From: a bacterium
GTDB taxonomy: Bacteria > Auribacterota > UBA3054 > JAPLST01
Assembly (NCBI GenBank): GCA_026417575.1
Contig: JAOACZ010000199.1
Span: forward strand, 1 to 58,411
Direction: 5' to 3'
Length of the DNA: 58,411 nucleotides
Shown: in pieces, positions 1 through 10,884 of the stretch
Numbering within the stretch: the first letter of the stretch is position 1
Layout: the number at the start of each line of letters is the position of its first letter
Position numbers and translations under genes: made by a program
The notes under the pieces: model-generated
What the model was told of the DNA's origin: nothing
Database searches by the model: none
The model's input: only the letters and a program-made list of their open reading frames with translations

Positions 1-794
1 CCATCTACCTAATTGTCCCGATTATATCTCTTTCGTCTCACCTTGTCAAACTACCCCAGCCGCACGCGATTCATCTATAAGTCTCATGAGACTGCCAACC
101 GTCTTTGACTCGTCACCCATGCCACGCCTGAGTTTCCGCCGTAGAGGCATGCTCTGGTATTCACTGTGAGGGCATGTGATTCCGATGGCGTGGTGAATAT
201 CGAGAGTTTGCCGTGTACTGCTATGAGATTGCCCGTCCGTAACTCTCGGTCAACGACACCAAGGCACCCACTCTTGTTGGTCGTTCACCTTGTCAGCGAA
301 GTGAGCATAGGGACACGCAACAAGCTCTTTCACGGTCCCGACGTGCGCCTGTCACTAAACTTGGCGACACACCCAAGCCAGTGCCCACAAAAGGTGCTGG
401 CAGAAGATAGACCGACATGAGCACTGCACACAACAAGAAAGAAATGGTACTTTTATCCATCCATGCGGGCTTCCTGACGACGTTGACTGAAGTTACCGCA
501 ACACAGAAAATCGCTGAGGAACACACATTGCTCCACGATGATTATTGCACTCTCGACCGAGCTCGGGAGGCACAACTACCATCGCAAAGTTCTTGCCCGT
601 ACCATGCGCCATGTGGCCTGCCCGGTCGCCTCAGGGTTTCACCCGTTGAACAGCGAACTGTCCGGATACGCTAACACCACTGGCCCCAGCGAACGGTTAT
701 GATTCCGCTCCGTAGATGCCAACAAGTCGCTTCGGCACTACTGCATGCCAACGACGTTGCGCACCGTGGAGGAGATCAGATCGCAGTCAACTCG
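1..794. other. Non-coding stretch at the contig start
   Basis: No convincing gene is seen in these 794 bases. The short ORFs on both strands lack a recognisable family, ribosome-binding site or signal peptide, and they overlap each other in conflicting frames. The stretch lies downstream of the minus-strand secreted protein that ends at 795. I did not recognise a terminator with a T-run, a tRNA or a repeat here. Confidence 0.5.
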
Positions 795-3700
795 TCACGC
801 ACCCTTTGGTACGATCATGCGTCCACACCACCCAAACACTACTGGGACACAAACTGCCCACACAGCCGGCTCGGGTATGACTGCCACCACGATCGGCGCA
901 CTGGTGACCACCCCTGCGACGTTGCTTACGACGAATATATAGGTCCCCGCATCGGTACCCTGGGCAGCACTGAAAGCGAGTGAGTAATTAGTCGCGCCAA
1001 GAAGCTCTGTACCATCTTTCAGCCACTGCGCGAACGTGGCATTCATTACTCCCACACGTGCACCGCCCGCCATGCCCAGATCAATCACAATGTTAGTCGG
1101 CTGGCGTGTGATACGCGGTAAAAGCTCGCCTGCGTAGGCCAGCTCGAGCGCCCCAGCGTCGCGCCGCCCATTTGGCGGCACCCCGCGAAAATCAGCTAGC
1201 ATTGGGCCAGCAAACTGCCAGTCATAGAGCTCTTCGATCGTCGTCACTGCGTTCGTGAGCGTACCGCGCGCAACGCGCACAAATTCAATGTCACCCGCAA
1301 AATAATCCGCTATGGGCCCCCTGCCAACAATAAATGGCGCACTGTTGGTGATCCACACACCGGGTGTGGGGAGCGTGCCGACAGTTGCCCCGTTCGCCAG
1401 CACGCCATCCACATACATGTTCAGTCGAGACGGCACCGGGCGGTGATACTCAACCAGCACATGATGCCAGTCACCGTCATTCACGCGCACGCCACTGGTA
1501 CGGGCGCACGTGTCCGTTCCACCTAGAACTATCGCAAAACGTGCGCAGCCATTCGCGTCAATGCGTAAACTATACCCGGCAGACGCCACTTTGCACGCCA
1601 GCACGCCGCCAACATGGTCAGGAACGGTGCGGAAAAACACCTCGATGATGAACCCATTTGTACCAATGTCCAGTGATTTGTTGTACGGCCCGTTGCCGTT
1701 GCCCGAGAAATACTGGTTCGTGCCATTCAGCCGCACTGCGCCATGACACCAGTCCTCGAGCGGCCCGCTAATGAAGTTGCTGTTGGTGATGTTGACTCCC
1801 GTCAGCGGAAAGGTCGTTTTCGTGCGATAGGTGCTGCGCTCCGTCCAGTCAGCCACCATGTACCACGATTCGTCAATAACAATGGCTGGTGTGTTCGTGC
1901 TGCGAACAAAGTGCCATTCGCCCACGGTGGTGAAGAGCGCCCAGGGCACAAAATGCCGCACACCGAAATTAATAGCGGGTGACGTGGCGCGCGGACGCAT
2001 GTCGCCTGTGTCGGCGTTTTCAAAGATCAACCCATTAGTAGCCACACCCACGGCGCTAGCCGTGGCCTTGCGGGCGCGCAGTGCATTAGCGAACGCCGCA
2101 AGGGTACTGTAACTTGCGCCTCCGTATTCAAAGGTGCCAAATGTGGCCGTCTGTCGCCCGACCACGTTGTAATCGAACGCGAGCGTGTCATAATTGGCGC
2201 TGCTCGAGCTCACCGTATGATCAAAGACATAGGTCGTGTTGCTGTCAAGAATATTGCCGAGGTACTTGTTACGCCCGGCATCGCCTTCCTGGCGCCGGCT
2301 CAGCATGCGAAAACGAAAAACAGAGTTGTTGGCGATCGTGTTGAGATAGCCGATGACTTCTTGAAACCCCGGCCCAGCTTCCACATACTGATTGAGCAAG
2401 TACTGACGCGCGCCCCAGGCAATGTTGTTGAAATAATAGTTCTTGAACGATCCATCCAGGTAATATGCCCCCGCAAAGCGATTAGGTGCATAGTTCATAG
2501 GCCCAATGGGATTCCACGACACATTGTTGTAGACGTAAAAGGAACCACCCTGCCACGTTTCAATCGCCCCCCAATCGTTCGCACACAGCAAGGCGTGCTT
2601 CACCTTGTTATGGTGGATCAAAATCCGCGTGAGCGGCGCATCATAAGGCACGTTCAGCGTCGTCGTACTCGACTTCCCACCAAAAATAAATAACCCGGCG
2701 CCGCCCACTTCTTCAAGTATGTTACCGGCTATTTCCGCTACGCGCGGAAACTGAATATTCACCGTGTGATGGCCATTCACCCGATACGGCCGCAACCCAG
2801 TATTCCGAATGCGGTTACGCAGAATGCGCACACTGCCAAGTGAACCCGGTTTGACCGCTTGATTATACCCCGTGCCGTCCCACACATCAATCGCACCGTG
2901 GTCGCAGTAACGAATGTCATTGTCTGCCACAGTGATCCCGTCCATGCGATCCGTTGTCTGGTAGGCCCGGAAACGTACGGCCGCCGGCACATATTCAAAG
3001 CGGCAGTTGCGCACCGACAACCCCACCCCCGTGCCTTCAAAATGAATGGCCGCACTTTGTGTCGCAGGGTAATCTTCAAACTCGCGATAATGCAACGGCC
3101 AGTAGATGTTGACGAAGCGGAAGCTCAGCCCACTAATCTCGACATAATTCATCGTGCCAAGATACTTGTAAATGATGGAGATATGGCGCGCGGCTTCAAC
3201 AGTGACATTCGTGGGCGGAATATCTCCCGGTAGACGTACGTACAGGCGCCCGCTGCTCGCTCCAGTACGTTCGAACCAAAACTCTCCTGGAGAGTCTAGA
3301 TAGTGAGGCTTGTCTTCGATCCAATAGCGCTGGTGAATGATCATGGGTTGGCCAGAATCATTCCACCACGGTCCCTGAAAGACGATTCCCTTGCGGCCAG
3401 CATCGTACGCTTCGATCGGCGCGGCATATGGAGCGCTCATCAAGTTGCCCCATTCCGTCCAGACAAGCCCGCCCGTGTAATAGTTCGGATCGGGATTATC
3501 CAACTGGCCGGAATAGCCCCAGCGCAGATGGCGATTGCCACTGCCCGTGTTGGTGATCATGTGGCCCTGCCATAACCAGCAATTTTTTAGCGGATCCAGC
3601 GGATCAGTGATCGTCCAATCCGGCTCGCGCGCAAGCGCAAGGCGAGTGACGGCACCCGTAGCGTCCACCATGCACACCATCCGGGGTAGAAACGCCAGAT

Positions 3701-4223
3701 CTGCGTACCAGACACTGCTGGGCGACGGAATGGACGGATTCACGCCCCCAGGGCCTTGCGTCCAGTTAGTTACTTGCTCCGAACCGTACAGCCACGCTTC
3801 CCCCGTGCCCCAGTTCGGATCCGACGTGAGACGAATAGGATTGGCAGACGTCCCGGAGTTGTTGGGGAGCAGTTGTCCGCGATAGATCACGCCGCGTTTG
3901 AAAACGTAGGTATGCGCACCCCCACCACTGGCAGCAACCCCGCTAGCATTCGGATCCCATGGATGATGTTTCCACGCTGTGTTGGTGCTCAACCCGTCGT
4001 TAGCATCGTCGCCGTTTTCAAAATCAATGTACCGCACGGATACGCCAGGTGTGAAGACGAACGGCAGCGGTGCCCATTCCAGATCTCCCTGCGCTAGCAC
4101 AGTCGCCTGCGCTGTGTTCCATGAATATAATCCCGCCTCTACACAGAGTCCCCCACTCAGCACGAGGCACAATCCAATCCGGCAGACCACGGAGTATGGC
4201 TTTCTGAAGTAGTTGACCGTCAT
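795..4223 (-). CDS. Secreted beta-helix / LamG / Ig-like protein with PEP-CTERM-like tail
   Basis: This 1142-residue protein has an N-terminal hydrophobic signal region (about residues 15-40). A long segment resembling a right-handed parallel beta-helix follows (about 50-800), with repeated short Asn-rich turns typical of pectate-lyase-like proteins. A LamG/concanavalin-like domain sits near 828-990 (motif DGDWHHVLVEY), and an Ig-like domain near 1036-1118 (DAGTYIFVVSNVAG). The C-terminus is IPEP plus a hydrophobic stretch and a short tail with a basic residue, a PEP-CTERM-like sorting signal. This implies export and processing at the cell surface, probably for polysaccharide binding or cleavage; no catalytic residues can be assigned. 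The start is supported by GAGGAG eight bases upstream of the ATG. It appears monocistronic. Confidence 0.85.
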   Translation of the reverse strand: MTVNYFRKPYSVVCRIGLCLVLSGGLCVEAGLYSWNTAQATVLAQGDLEWAPLPFVFTPGVSVRYIDFENGDDANDGLSTNTAWKHHPWDPNASGVAASGGGAHTYVFKRGVIYRGQLLPNNSGTSANPIRLTSDPNWGTGEAWLYGSEQVTNWTQGPGGVNPSIPSPSSVWYADLAFLPRMVCMVDATGAVTRLALAREPDWTITDPLDPLKNCWLWQGHMITNTGSGNRHLRWGYSGQLDNPDPNYYTGGLVWTEWGNLMSAPYAAPIEAYDAGRKGIVFQGPWWNDSGQPMIIHQRYWIEDKPHYLDSPGEFWFERTGASSGRLYVRLPGDIPPTNVTVEAARHISIIYKYLGTMNYVEISGLSFRFVNIYWPLHYREFEDYPATQSAAIHFEGTGVGLSVRNCRFEYVPAAVRFRAYQTTDRMDGITVADNDIRYCDHGAIDVWDGTGYNQAVKPGSLGSVRILRNRIRNTGLRPYRVNGHHTVNIQFPRVAEIAGNILEEVGGAGLFIFGGKSSTTTLNVPYDAPLTRILIHHNKVKHALLCANDWGAIETWQGGSFYVYNNVSWNPIGPMNYAPNRFAGAYYLDGSFKNYYFNNIAWGARQYLLNQYVEAGPGFQEVIGYLNTIANNSVFRFRMLSRRQEGDAGRNKYLGNILDSNTTYVFDHTVSSSSANYDTLAFDYNVVGRQTATFGTFEYGGASYSTLAAFANALRARKATASAVGVATNGLIFENADTGDMRPRATSPAINFGVRHFVPWALFTTVGEWHFVRSTNTPAIVIDESWYMVADWTERSTYRTKTTFPLTGVNITNSNFISGPLEDWCHGAVRLNGTNQYFSGNGNGPYNKSLDIGTNGFIIEVFFRTVPDHVGGVLACKVASAGYSLRIDANGCARFAIVLGGTDTCARTSGVRVNDGDWHHVLVEYHRPVPSRLNMYVDGVLANGATVGTLPTPGVWITNSAPFIVGRGPIADYFAGDIEFVRVARGTLTNAVTTIEELYDWQFAGPMLADFRGVPPNGRRDAGALELAYAGELLPRITRQPTNIVIDLGMAGGARVGVMNATFAQWLKDGTELLGATNYSLAFSAAQGTDAGTYIFVVSNVAGVVTSAPIVVAVIPEPAVWAVCVPVVFGWCGRMIVPKGA

Positions 4224-4569
4224 GTGGCGCTCCTCAGGTATATCTTAATTGTACCATAATTGCCGGTCAATAAAGGAAAAAATGTGTATTTTCACGCATA
4301 AACAAGCTGTGCGTTCTGTTCATGCCCGCTTCACTATTCGAGGTGATTACTTATCACGTTCTGCACGGCACGAACCTAGGTCACTTCTCACCTGGCGTTC
4401 CCCGCCACCCGTCTGACGAATTCTTATGGTTGCCACACCAATCGAGACACGCACGGCACCACGGCACCTGTCGCACGAAGTGCAGACACGCGCTAGGTGA
4501 GGGCTGAAAGAAACCTAGTCTGCTTTGTTCTCGGACGGGAACGAAGCTGAAGAAAAGTTCACACTGAGG
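4224..4569. other. Intergenic region between the beta-helix gene and the DUF3332 gene
   Basis: These 346 bases separate two minus-strand genes. The part next to 4223 is AT-rich and should hold the promoter of the beta-helix gene, with a TACAAT-like -10 box on the minus strand near 4250. No well-spaced -35 box was found. The rest holds nothing I can support. Confidence 0.35.
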
Positions 4570-5094
4570 CTAGTCACGTCCACCGCAGACTACTCTCAGG
4601 TCACTTGCAGGTACCCATGCGATAACCTTGCCCTGTGCGTCACACAACTGCAGCGAACCGTCGCTAGTGGTCATAGCCGTGCCAAGGAGTGTACTCTGCT
4701 GATCGCGCAGTTCGCAGCGTGTGGGCGCGACGCGGATCAGCGAGACCGGTATGCTGCCCCCATCCTGCAGCGGTATGTGCAACACCGCGTTCGTTGGATT
4801 CAGAAGCTCAAACCCCATACCATCGCGTGTCGCTCGCCCTGAACTGGCTATCACTTGCCGTCCAGATAGGTACTCAATCGTGTTGATGATGACTCCGTCC
4901 ACAATCATGCAGGCCTGATAAACAGGGAGGATTACCAACAGCCACATGATGAGCGATTGGCCGACGCGGTGATGCGTAACCGAACCATTCCAATCGTAAA
5001 GCGTGTTCGTCAGGGGGAAGCGTCCGTAACATCCTACTAGCACAGCGCATGATATACCTATCGCACCCCATTTCCGCCAATGAAACGAACGCAT
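4570..5094 (-). CDS. DUF3332-family membrane lipoprotein
   Basis: This 174-residue protein begins with a lipoprotein-type signal, with lipobox LVGC and the cysteine at residue 22. The segment after the cysteine reads GRFPLTNTLYDWNGSV, which matches the DUF3332 pattern of a Gly-rich start and an LYDWNGSV-like motif. A membrane segment (SLIMWLLVILPVYQACMIVD) follows, then a NTIEYLSG motif. The C-terminal half is a small soluble domain. The molecular function of the family is not known to me. A strong AGGAGG lies about five bases before the ATG. The gene is 33 bases downstream of secA and is probably the last gene of a thyX-secA operon, so a role at the envelope is plausible. Confidence 0.8.
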   Translation of the reverse strand: MRSFHWRKWGAIGISCAVLVGCYGRFPLTNTLYDWNGSVTHHRVGQSLIMWLLVILPVYQACMIVDGVIINTIEYLSGRQVIASSGRATRDGMGFELLNPTNAVLHIPLQDGGSIPVSLIRVAPTRCELRDQQSTLLGTAMTTSDGSLQLCDAQGKVIAWVPASDLRVVCGGRD

Positions 5095-5127
5095 AACCCC
5101 TCCTTTTTACTGTTACATGGAATTTCG

Positions 5128-8100
5128 CTATTTGCCGCAGCAATGTTTGTATTTCTTCCCGCTCCCGCACGGGCACGGCTCATTGCGCCCAACTTTCGGA
5201 CGTGTACGAATAACCGTGTGCGGACGTGCTGGCCCGCCTGCCCCGCTATACGCCACATCGGCCATGTGCAGCTGCATCTCACGCGCCGAAAGGCCACGCG
5301 CCCCCGCAATGGCCGCCTCTGCTGCCAACGCTTCTGCAGGCGTATGTGCACGACTGAGGTCGTCGTAACTATACGACGCGCGTGACAGGTCAACCAGTTG
5401 CTGCACCCGCTCGGGCACCGTCGTCAGAGCAAACACATTGCTGGCTACTTCCCCAGCCAAATTCTCCATCATTGTGGTAAAGAGAGTGTGCGCTTCCTTC
5501 TTGTACTCCAACAATGGATCGCGCTGGCCGTACGAGCGCAAATACACTGATTCCCGCAAACTATCCATCTCGTACAAATGGTCTTTCCAGTATTTATCAA
5601 TCGTAGTCAAAAATACAAAACGCTCGAGGCGGCGTACGTTTTCTGCTCCCTCGATCGCGCACTTGCGCTCGTAGGCGGCGAAAACCGCATCGCGCACATA
5701 CGCATGGAGGGCCTGCGGGTCGCGTACGCGTTGTTTGACGTCCTCGGGGTTCAGACGTACAGGGAAACGCAGCAACACTGCCGCGAGGAATTCACGCACA
5801 TCCTCTTCTGTGAAACGCTCTTTTTCGGCGCGCTGCGCCATAAAGTCATCTACAATATTGCCCGCGGTGTCATCCAAAAATTGCAACACATCGGCGTGAA
5901 TATCGTCGGCTTGCAACAAGCGGGCACGGAAATTGTAAATAATCGCGCGCTGCTTGTTCATCACGTCGTCAAACTCAAGTGTGTGTTTGCGAATGCCAAA
6001 GTTGCGCTGTTCAACCCGCTTCTGCGCGTTCTCAATCGAACGGTTGAGCAGCGGATGTTCAAGCGGCTCGCCTTCTTTCATGCCCATACGCTCCATGATG
6101 CGCGCGATGCGCTCCGAGCCAAACAAGCGCATTAAGTCATCTTCGAGCGAGACGTAAAACCGCGAAGAACCTGGATCGCCCTGCCGTCCTGCCCGCCCGC
6201 GAAGCTGTCGGTCGATCCGCCGCGATTCATGCCGCTCTGTACCGATAATGTGAAGACCACCTAACTCCGCCACCCCCGGCCCTAGCTTGATATCCGTCCC
6301 ACGCCCGGCCATGTTTGTGGCAATGGTCACCGCACCGCGTTGACCAGCTTGCGCGACGATCTCTGCCTCTCGCTCGTGATGCTTGGCGTTCAACACGCTG
6401 TGCGAAATCCCCCGGCGTTGAAGCATGCGACTTAAAATTTCCGACTGATCGACCGTAATCGTCCCCACCAAGACTGGCTGCCCACGCGCGTGACACGCCG
6501 CAATTTCTTCTATCACCGCATTGTACTTCTCGCGGCGCGTCTTGTAGATCACATCATTGTAATCTTTACGAATGCACGGCTTGTGGGTGGGAATGACTAC
6601 GCAATCCAGCTTGTAGATCTGGTGAAACTCCTCTGCCTCCGTCTCGGCCGTCCCTGTCATGCCAGCCAGTTTCTCGTACAAGCGGAAATAGTTTTGAATC
6701 GTAATGGTCGCATAGGTTTGCGTCTCCGCTTCGATCTTGACCCCTTCCTTGGCCTCGAGGGCGCTGTGCAAGCCGTCCGAGTATCGTCGACCTGGCAGAA
6801 TGCGCCCCGTAAATTCGTCCACGATCAACACCCGGTTGTCTTGCACAACGTAGTCAACATCCTTTTCAAACAAGGTGTAGGCACGCAGAAGTTGCGAGAG
6901 GTTGTGTAAACGTTCGCTGGTCTCTTGATACTTCTGCTGCAGCGAGGCTTTCAGTTGGGCCTTTTCGTTCAACGTCAACGTGTCGTCATCCTCAATTCGC
7001 TGCATCTCGCCAACAATGTCAGGGAGGACAAAGCGATCCTTGTCGCGCGGCGAAAGTTCGGCCAGACCCTTGTCCGTCAGATGCACTTCGTTGCTGCGCT
7101 CGTCCATCGCGAAATACAGATCTTCAAGTATCTGATGCATTTCGCGCCGACGCATATCCGCAATCAAATCCGCATGCACCCGGTCAATCAACTTGCGATT
7201 TCTCGGCTCCTCCAACAGCTTGAGCAGTTGCCGATGCTTCGGCATGCCTTTCTGCACAATGTACATGAGCCGACCCGCACGATACGCGTTGTCGTCGTCG
7301 CCTTTTTCCAGTAAATCACGCGCGTCACGCAGCAGATTGTTGCATAGCTGGCGTTGCTTGTCCACCAGAGACTCAACGAGCGGCTTGATCTCTAAGTATG
7401 TCTGCGCGCGGCTGTATCCCACGGGACCGGAAATAATTAACGGTGTCCGCGCCTCATCAATCAAAATCGAGTCCACTTCGTCCACAATAGCGTAGTAGTG
7501 GCCGCGCTGCACCATGTCTTCCTTCCGCATCGCCATCCCGTGATCGCGGAGGTAGTCAAACCCAAACTCGCTGTTCGTCCCGTACGTGATGTCACACGCG
7601 TATTGCGCACGCCGTTCATTCGGGCCCATCTGATTCTGAATGCACCCCACCGTCAGTCCAAGGAAGCGATACACCGGGCCATTCCACTGCGCATCACGAC
7701 GTGCCAGGTAGTCATTCACCGTTACAATGTGCGCGCCGCGCCCGAGTAGCGCGTTCAAGTACAACGGCATCACCGAAACTAAGGTCTTCCCTTCCCCTGT
7801 GGCCATCTCGGCAATCGCACCACGATGCAGCACAATCGCCCCAAGCATCTGCACGTCGTAGGGTATCATGTTCCACGTATATGGATGGCCGCAGATCTCC
7901 CATGACGCCCCACACAAGCGTCGGCACGCATTTTTTACCACCGCAAATGCCTCGACCATCAAATCGTCAAGCGTGGCACCGTGCGCCAGGCGATCACGAA
8001 ACTCCTCCGTCTTGGCTTGCAACGCGCTGTCAGATAGCTGCTGGTACTGCTCCTCGAGTGCGTTGATCTGATGCACGATGGGCCACAACCTTTTCAGTAT

Positions 8101-8148
8101 GCGTTGGTTGCGGCTCCCTATGATTTTCCGGATGATCCAGTTATACAT
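5128..8148 (-). CDS. secA: Preprotein translocase ATPase SecA
   Basis: SecA is the ATP-driven motor that pushes unfolded preproteins through the SecYEG channel. The 1006-residue ORF has a Walker A motif MATGEGKT (115-122), the DEVD box ([18 protein letters not shown]) near 220, and the second helicase half with [12 protein letters not shown] and [11 protein letters not shown]. The C-terminal zinc-binding SEC-C motif [13 protein letters not shown] lies near 993-1005 and serves SecB or phospholipid contact in known SecA proteins. It is somewhat longer than the E. coli protein (901 residues), which is common in this group. AGGAG lies about six bases before the ATG. It sits 33 bases after thyX and 33 bases before the DUF3332 gene. 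The many exported proteins in this window depend on this enzyme. Confidence 0.98.
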   Translation of the reverse strand: MYNWIIRKIIGSRNQRILKRLWPIVHQINALEEQYQQLSDSALQAKTEEFRDRLAHGATLDDLMVEAFAVVKNACRRLCGASWEICGHPYTWNMIPYDVQMLGAIVLHRGAIAEMATGEGKTLVSVMPLYLNALLGRGAHIVTVNDYLARRDAQWNGPVYRFLGLTVGCIQNQMGPNERRAQYACDITYGTNSEFGFDYLRDHGMAMRKEDMVQRGHYYAIVDEVDSILIDEARTPLIISGPVGYSRAQTYLEIKPLVESLVDKQRQLCNNLLRDARDLLEKGDDDNAYRAGRLMYIVQKGMPKHRQLLKLLEEPRNRKLIDRVHADLIADMRRREMHQILEDLYFAMDERSNEVHLTDKGLAELSPRDKDRFVLPDIVGEMQRIEDDDTLTLNEKAQLKASLQQKYQETSERLHNLSQLLRAYTLFEKDVDYVVQDNRVLIVDEFTGRILPGRRYSDGLHSALEAKEGVKIEAETQTYATITIQNYFRLYEKLAGMTGTAETEAEEFHQIYKLDCVVIPTHKPCIRKDYNDVIYKTRREKYNAVIEEIAACHARGQPVLVGTITVDQSEILSRMLQRRGISHSVLNAKHHEREAEIVAQAGQRGAVTIATNMAGRGTDIKLGPGVAELGGLHIIGTERHESRRIDRQLRGRAGRQGDPGSSRFYVSLEDDLMRLFGSERIARIMERMGMKEGEPLEHPLLNRSIENAQKRVEQRNFGIRKHTLEFDDVMNKQRAIIYNFRARLLQADDIHADVLQFLDDTAGNIVDDFMAQRAEKERFTEEDVREFLAAVLLRFPVRLNPEDVKQRVRDPQALHAYVRDAVFAAYERKCAIEGAENVRRLERFVFLTTIDKYWKDHLYEMDSLRESVYLRSYGQRDPLLEYKKEAHTLFTTMMENLAGEVASNVFALTTVPERVQQLVDLSRASYSYDDLSRAHTPAEALAAEAAIAGARGLSAREMQLHMADVAYSGAGGPARPHTVIRTRPKVGRNEPCPCGSGKKYKHCCGK

Positions 8149-8181
8149 GCGTTCTCCTGCGAACCAGCTTCGTTCCCGTGG

Positions 8182-8901
8182 TTACCAACCAACAATCTCT
8201 GCCACGTGGGGTATTAATGGGCGCACTAACTGCTTGATGGCCTGTGCGTACTGCCTGATCTCCCACTGCGCACCTTCGTGGTCACGCAGTTCCAGAAAGT
8301 GCAGCAAGTTGTTGAGATCCACTGTGGCCCAAAATGTTGTCATTAAATTCTGTGGAAGAACACCTCGCGCCTGTTCGCGACACACACCCAAGGCTAACAA
8401 GCGTTGATATATCTCCAACGCGTGCCGATGCGCAGCATGCATAGCAGCACGCGCTTCCTCCTGCTTCTCCGCCGACAGTGTGTCCACCGAGGCTTGCCGA
8501 TTGTCAGCGCTCTGGGCGCGCACGTGCGGCGGTACATAAAACTCAATGTCTACCTCCGTATACCGCCGGCTGATCTCGTTGTACGACCAGGTGCGGTGCC
8601 GATGCCATTGACTACGCACAAAGAGTGGGCAGTGTACGATGAACGTGAACACCATGTGTTCAAGCGGGCTGGTGTGGCGGTGCTCGAGTAGATAGCGTAG
8701 CAAGGTCACGTCGCGCTCCGTCAAGCTACTCACCCGCTTCCCAAAAGAAACACGGGCAGCGTTCACCAATGTGGTCTCCGTGCCCAGCACATCCACCAGG
8801 CCTACCCAACCCTGCCCGCCTAGCACCTTCACATGACGCTCCGGCGGTATATTGGCGCTCGTCAACGTTCGATTTGTCTCCGTGCTCATTCGCTTCGCCA
8901 T
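8182..8901 (-). CDS. thyX: Flavin-dependent thymidylate synthase ThyX
   Basis: ThyX makes dTMP from dUMP with methylenetetrahydrofolate and FAD/NADPH, replacing ThyA. The 239-residue protein contains the signature RHRTWSYNEISRRY at residues 101-114, a clear match to the RHRxxSxNExSxRY ThyX motif, and HRHTSPLEHMVFTF upstream, which fits the FAD/dUMP-binding region. An in-frame ATG five codons in (8886) is an alternative start, since no strong ribosome-binding site lies next to 8901. It is the first gene of a thyX-secA-DUF3332 operon with a good promoter at 8968-8996. Confidence 0.96.
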   Translation of the reverse strand: MAKRMSTETNRTLTSANIPPERHVKVLGGQGWVGLVDVLGTETTLVNAARVSFGKRVSSLTERDVTLLRYLLEHRHTSPLEHMVFTFIVHCPLFVRSQWHRHRTWSYNEISRRYTEVDIEFYVPPHVRAQSADNRQASVDTLSAEKQEEARAAMHAAHRHALEIYQRLLALGVCREQARGVLPQNLMTTFWATVDLNNLLHFLELRDHEGAQWEIRQYAQAIKQLVRPLIPHVAEIVGW

Positions 8902-8967
8902 GTTTGATTGGCCACGCCCACCTCCCGTATACTGGCAAGTGTTGCTAGCGTGGTTAACTCGCTTAGT

Positions 8968-8996
8968 ATTGTAGCAGGAATATGCCAGGTTTGCAA
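8968..8996 (-). promoter_or_regulatory. Sigma-70-type promoter of the thyX-secA operon
   Basis: On the minus strand the -35 box TTGCAA (8991-8996) and the extended -10 box TGC-TACAAT (TACAAT at 8968-8973) are separated by 17 bases. The predicted leader before the thyX ATG is about 60 bases. The same -35 sequence recurs at 28522. Confidence 0.6.
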
Positions 8997-9536
8997 TGTG
9001 AGAAACGTCTCAAGCCCAGCACGTCAATCGTAGCTAAGCAAGCCTCACGTGCAGCGTACTCTGCCCTAAATGGTGACCTTGACTGACCTAAGGCTGCTCG
9101 TCACACCCCAGGGGTCAATGAAATATATCCATTCCATAGTGCCAACCCTTATGAGACTACAGACGCCCGTGGCACCTTTCGACATATCCTTGTCTTTCTT
9201 ATCAGCGCCGCGCCCAAGAATAGTTGCTTGCCGTCCTTTGCGCTGCCCGCCCTCATCGGGCCAGCGTAACGTGCGTGAGAACGTCTAATGCAGACTTGGT
9301 AAGCCTACTGATGCCCTCAGGTGAGTCGAAAAAAGAACGGAAGGTCACATCTAGATCAACAACGACTGTCATTGAGCTTTAGCGGGCTGGCATTTGTTCC
9401 CTGCCGCGAGCGGCTGTTTCGACTTTACCTAGCTCAGTCACCAGCGGCGTTGTTTCTCTGGCACAGTAGGCATCATCACGTCGCGCAAGAGGATCCATTC
9501 CCCCAAACAGTTCAGCCGCTACCTTCGGTCGCTCTT
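8997..9536. other. Intergenic region upstream of thyX and downstream of xylA
   Basis: About 540 bases lie between the thyX promoter and the xylA stop. The ORFs listed there on the plus strand have no family resemblance or ribosome-binding site. I see no tRNA, T-run terminator or repeat. Confidence 0.4.
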
Positions 9537-10847
9537 TCAGATATACTGGTTGAGTACGTTCTCCAGCAGCTCCTGACGCCCACTGGCCAGTGCTGGTTCA
9601 CCATGTTCCAGTGTATATGCTTCCAGCGAGGCAAATGTCGCCGCTCCCGTCTCAATCTGCTTACCCAGTTCACTGTTCCACTCCGCGTAGCGTTGAGCAA
9701 TTGCCCGCTCGAACACCCCGTCCGCTAGCAGACGCGCGGCATTTTTCAGCCCGCGTGCAAACGCGTCCATCGCCCCAATATGCGCATAAAACAGATCCTC
9801 CGGATCAATGGACTGCCGCCGTACGTGCGCATCAAAGTTGAGACCGCCTGTGGTAAAGCCACCCGCTTTGAGGATCAGATACATCGCCAGTGTGGTCTCA
9901 TACAGATCCGTCGGAAACTGATCCGTGTCCCAGCCCAGTAACAAGTCCCCTCGATTCGCATCCACAGAGCCAAACATCCCGTGTGCAATCGCATACGCGA
10001 GCTCGTGATGGAAAGTGTGACCGGCGAGTGTTGCGTGGTTTGCTTCAATGTTGAATTTGAATTCCTTGACCAGCCCGTAATGCTGCAGAAATGCGTAACA
10101 CGCTGCTGCATCGGAGTCGTACTGATGCTTGGTCGGCTCCTTCGGCTTCGGCTCAATGTACAACGTCCCCTGGAAGCCGAGTTTTTTTTTGTACTCCACC
10201 GCCATATGCAGAAACCTCGCCAGGTGATCCAGCTCACGCTTCATGTCTGTATTCAAAAGCGTCTCGTACCCCTCACGTCCACCCCAAAAAACGTAGCCCT
10301 GCCCGCCGAGTTGATGCGTGATCTCCATCGCCTTCTTCACCTGTGCGGCCGCATACGCAAATACCGCCGGCGAAGGATTCGTAGCCGCGCCTGCCATGAA
10401 ACGCGGATGCGAAAATGCGTTCGTCGTGCCCCACAACAACCGCACGCCCGTGTCATTTTGCAACTTCTCCGCCAGCGCCACAATCTTGTCTAGTCGCTCG
10501 TTCGTTTCCGCTAACGTCGCCCCCTCTGGGGCAATGTCACGATCATGAAAACACCAAAAATTCACGCCAAGCTTCGTAAAAAATTCAAACGCCGCCCTGA
10601 GCGTATTCTCAGCCTGCTTCATGGGATTTTTGCTCTTCATGTACTCGCGCACAATCGTCGGCGCACCAAACATGTCAGCCCCCATCCCCTTAAACGTATG
10701 CCAGTAACATACTGCAAACCGCAAGTGCTCCGCCATCGTCTTCCCCATGATCACCTGATCTGCCTTGTAGTGGCGAAACGCAAGTGGATTATCCGACTCC
10801 GGACCTTCATAACGAATCTGCGGGATGGTGGGAAAAAATTGTTTCAT
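9537..10847 (-). CDS. xylA: Xylose isomerase
   Basis: Xylose isomerase interconverts D-xylose and D-xylulose (and glucose and fructose) using two divalent metals in a TIM barrel. The ORF encodes 436 residues, the usual length of class II enzymes. It shows [12 protein letters not shown] and [13 protein letters not shown] (active-site His-Asp region), [17 protein letters not shown], a metal-ligand region [34 protein letters not shown] and [17 protein letters not shown], all typical of XylA. The ORF-track start at 10853 is a TTG; the ATG at 10847 with AGGT upstream is preferred. It follows tilS by 37 bases and may be co-transcribed. There is no xylulokinase beside it. Confidence 0.97.
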   Translation of the reverse strand: MKQFFPTIPQIRYEGPESDNPLAFRHYKADQVIMGKTMAEHLRFAVCYWHTFKGMGADMFGAPTIVREYMKSKNPMKQAENTLRAAFEFFTKLGVNFWCFHDRDIAPEGATLAETNERLDKIVALAEKLQNDTGVRLLWGTTNAFSHPRFMAGAATNPSPAVFAYAAAQVKKAMEITHQLGGQGYVFWGGREGYETLLNTDMKRELDHLARFLHMAVEYKKKLGFQGTLYIEPKPKEPTKHQYDSDAAACYAFLQHYGLVKEFKFNIEANHATLAGHTFHHELAYAIAHGMFGSVDANRGDLLLGWDTDQFPTDLYETTLAMYLILKAGGFTTGGLNFDAHVRRQSIDPEDLFYAHIGAMDAFARGLKNAARLLADGVFERAIAQRYAEWNSELGKQIETGAATFASLEAYTLEHGEPALASGRQELLENVLNQYI

Positions 10848-10884
10848 GGTCAACCTGGGCTCCTTTTGTTACCTATCGGATGTC

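Noticed and set aside
166-983. Several overlapping plus-strand ORFs of 65-94 codons
   Set aside because: They conflict in frame, lack ribosome-binding sites and family features, and the last ones run into the antisense of the beta-helix gene.
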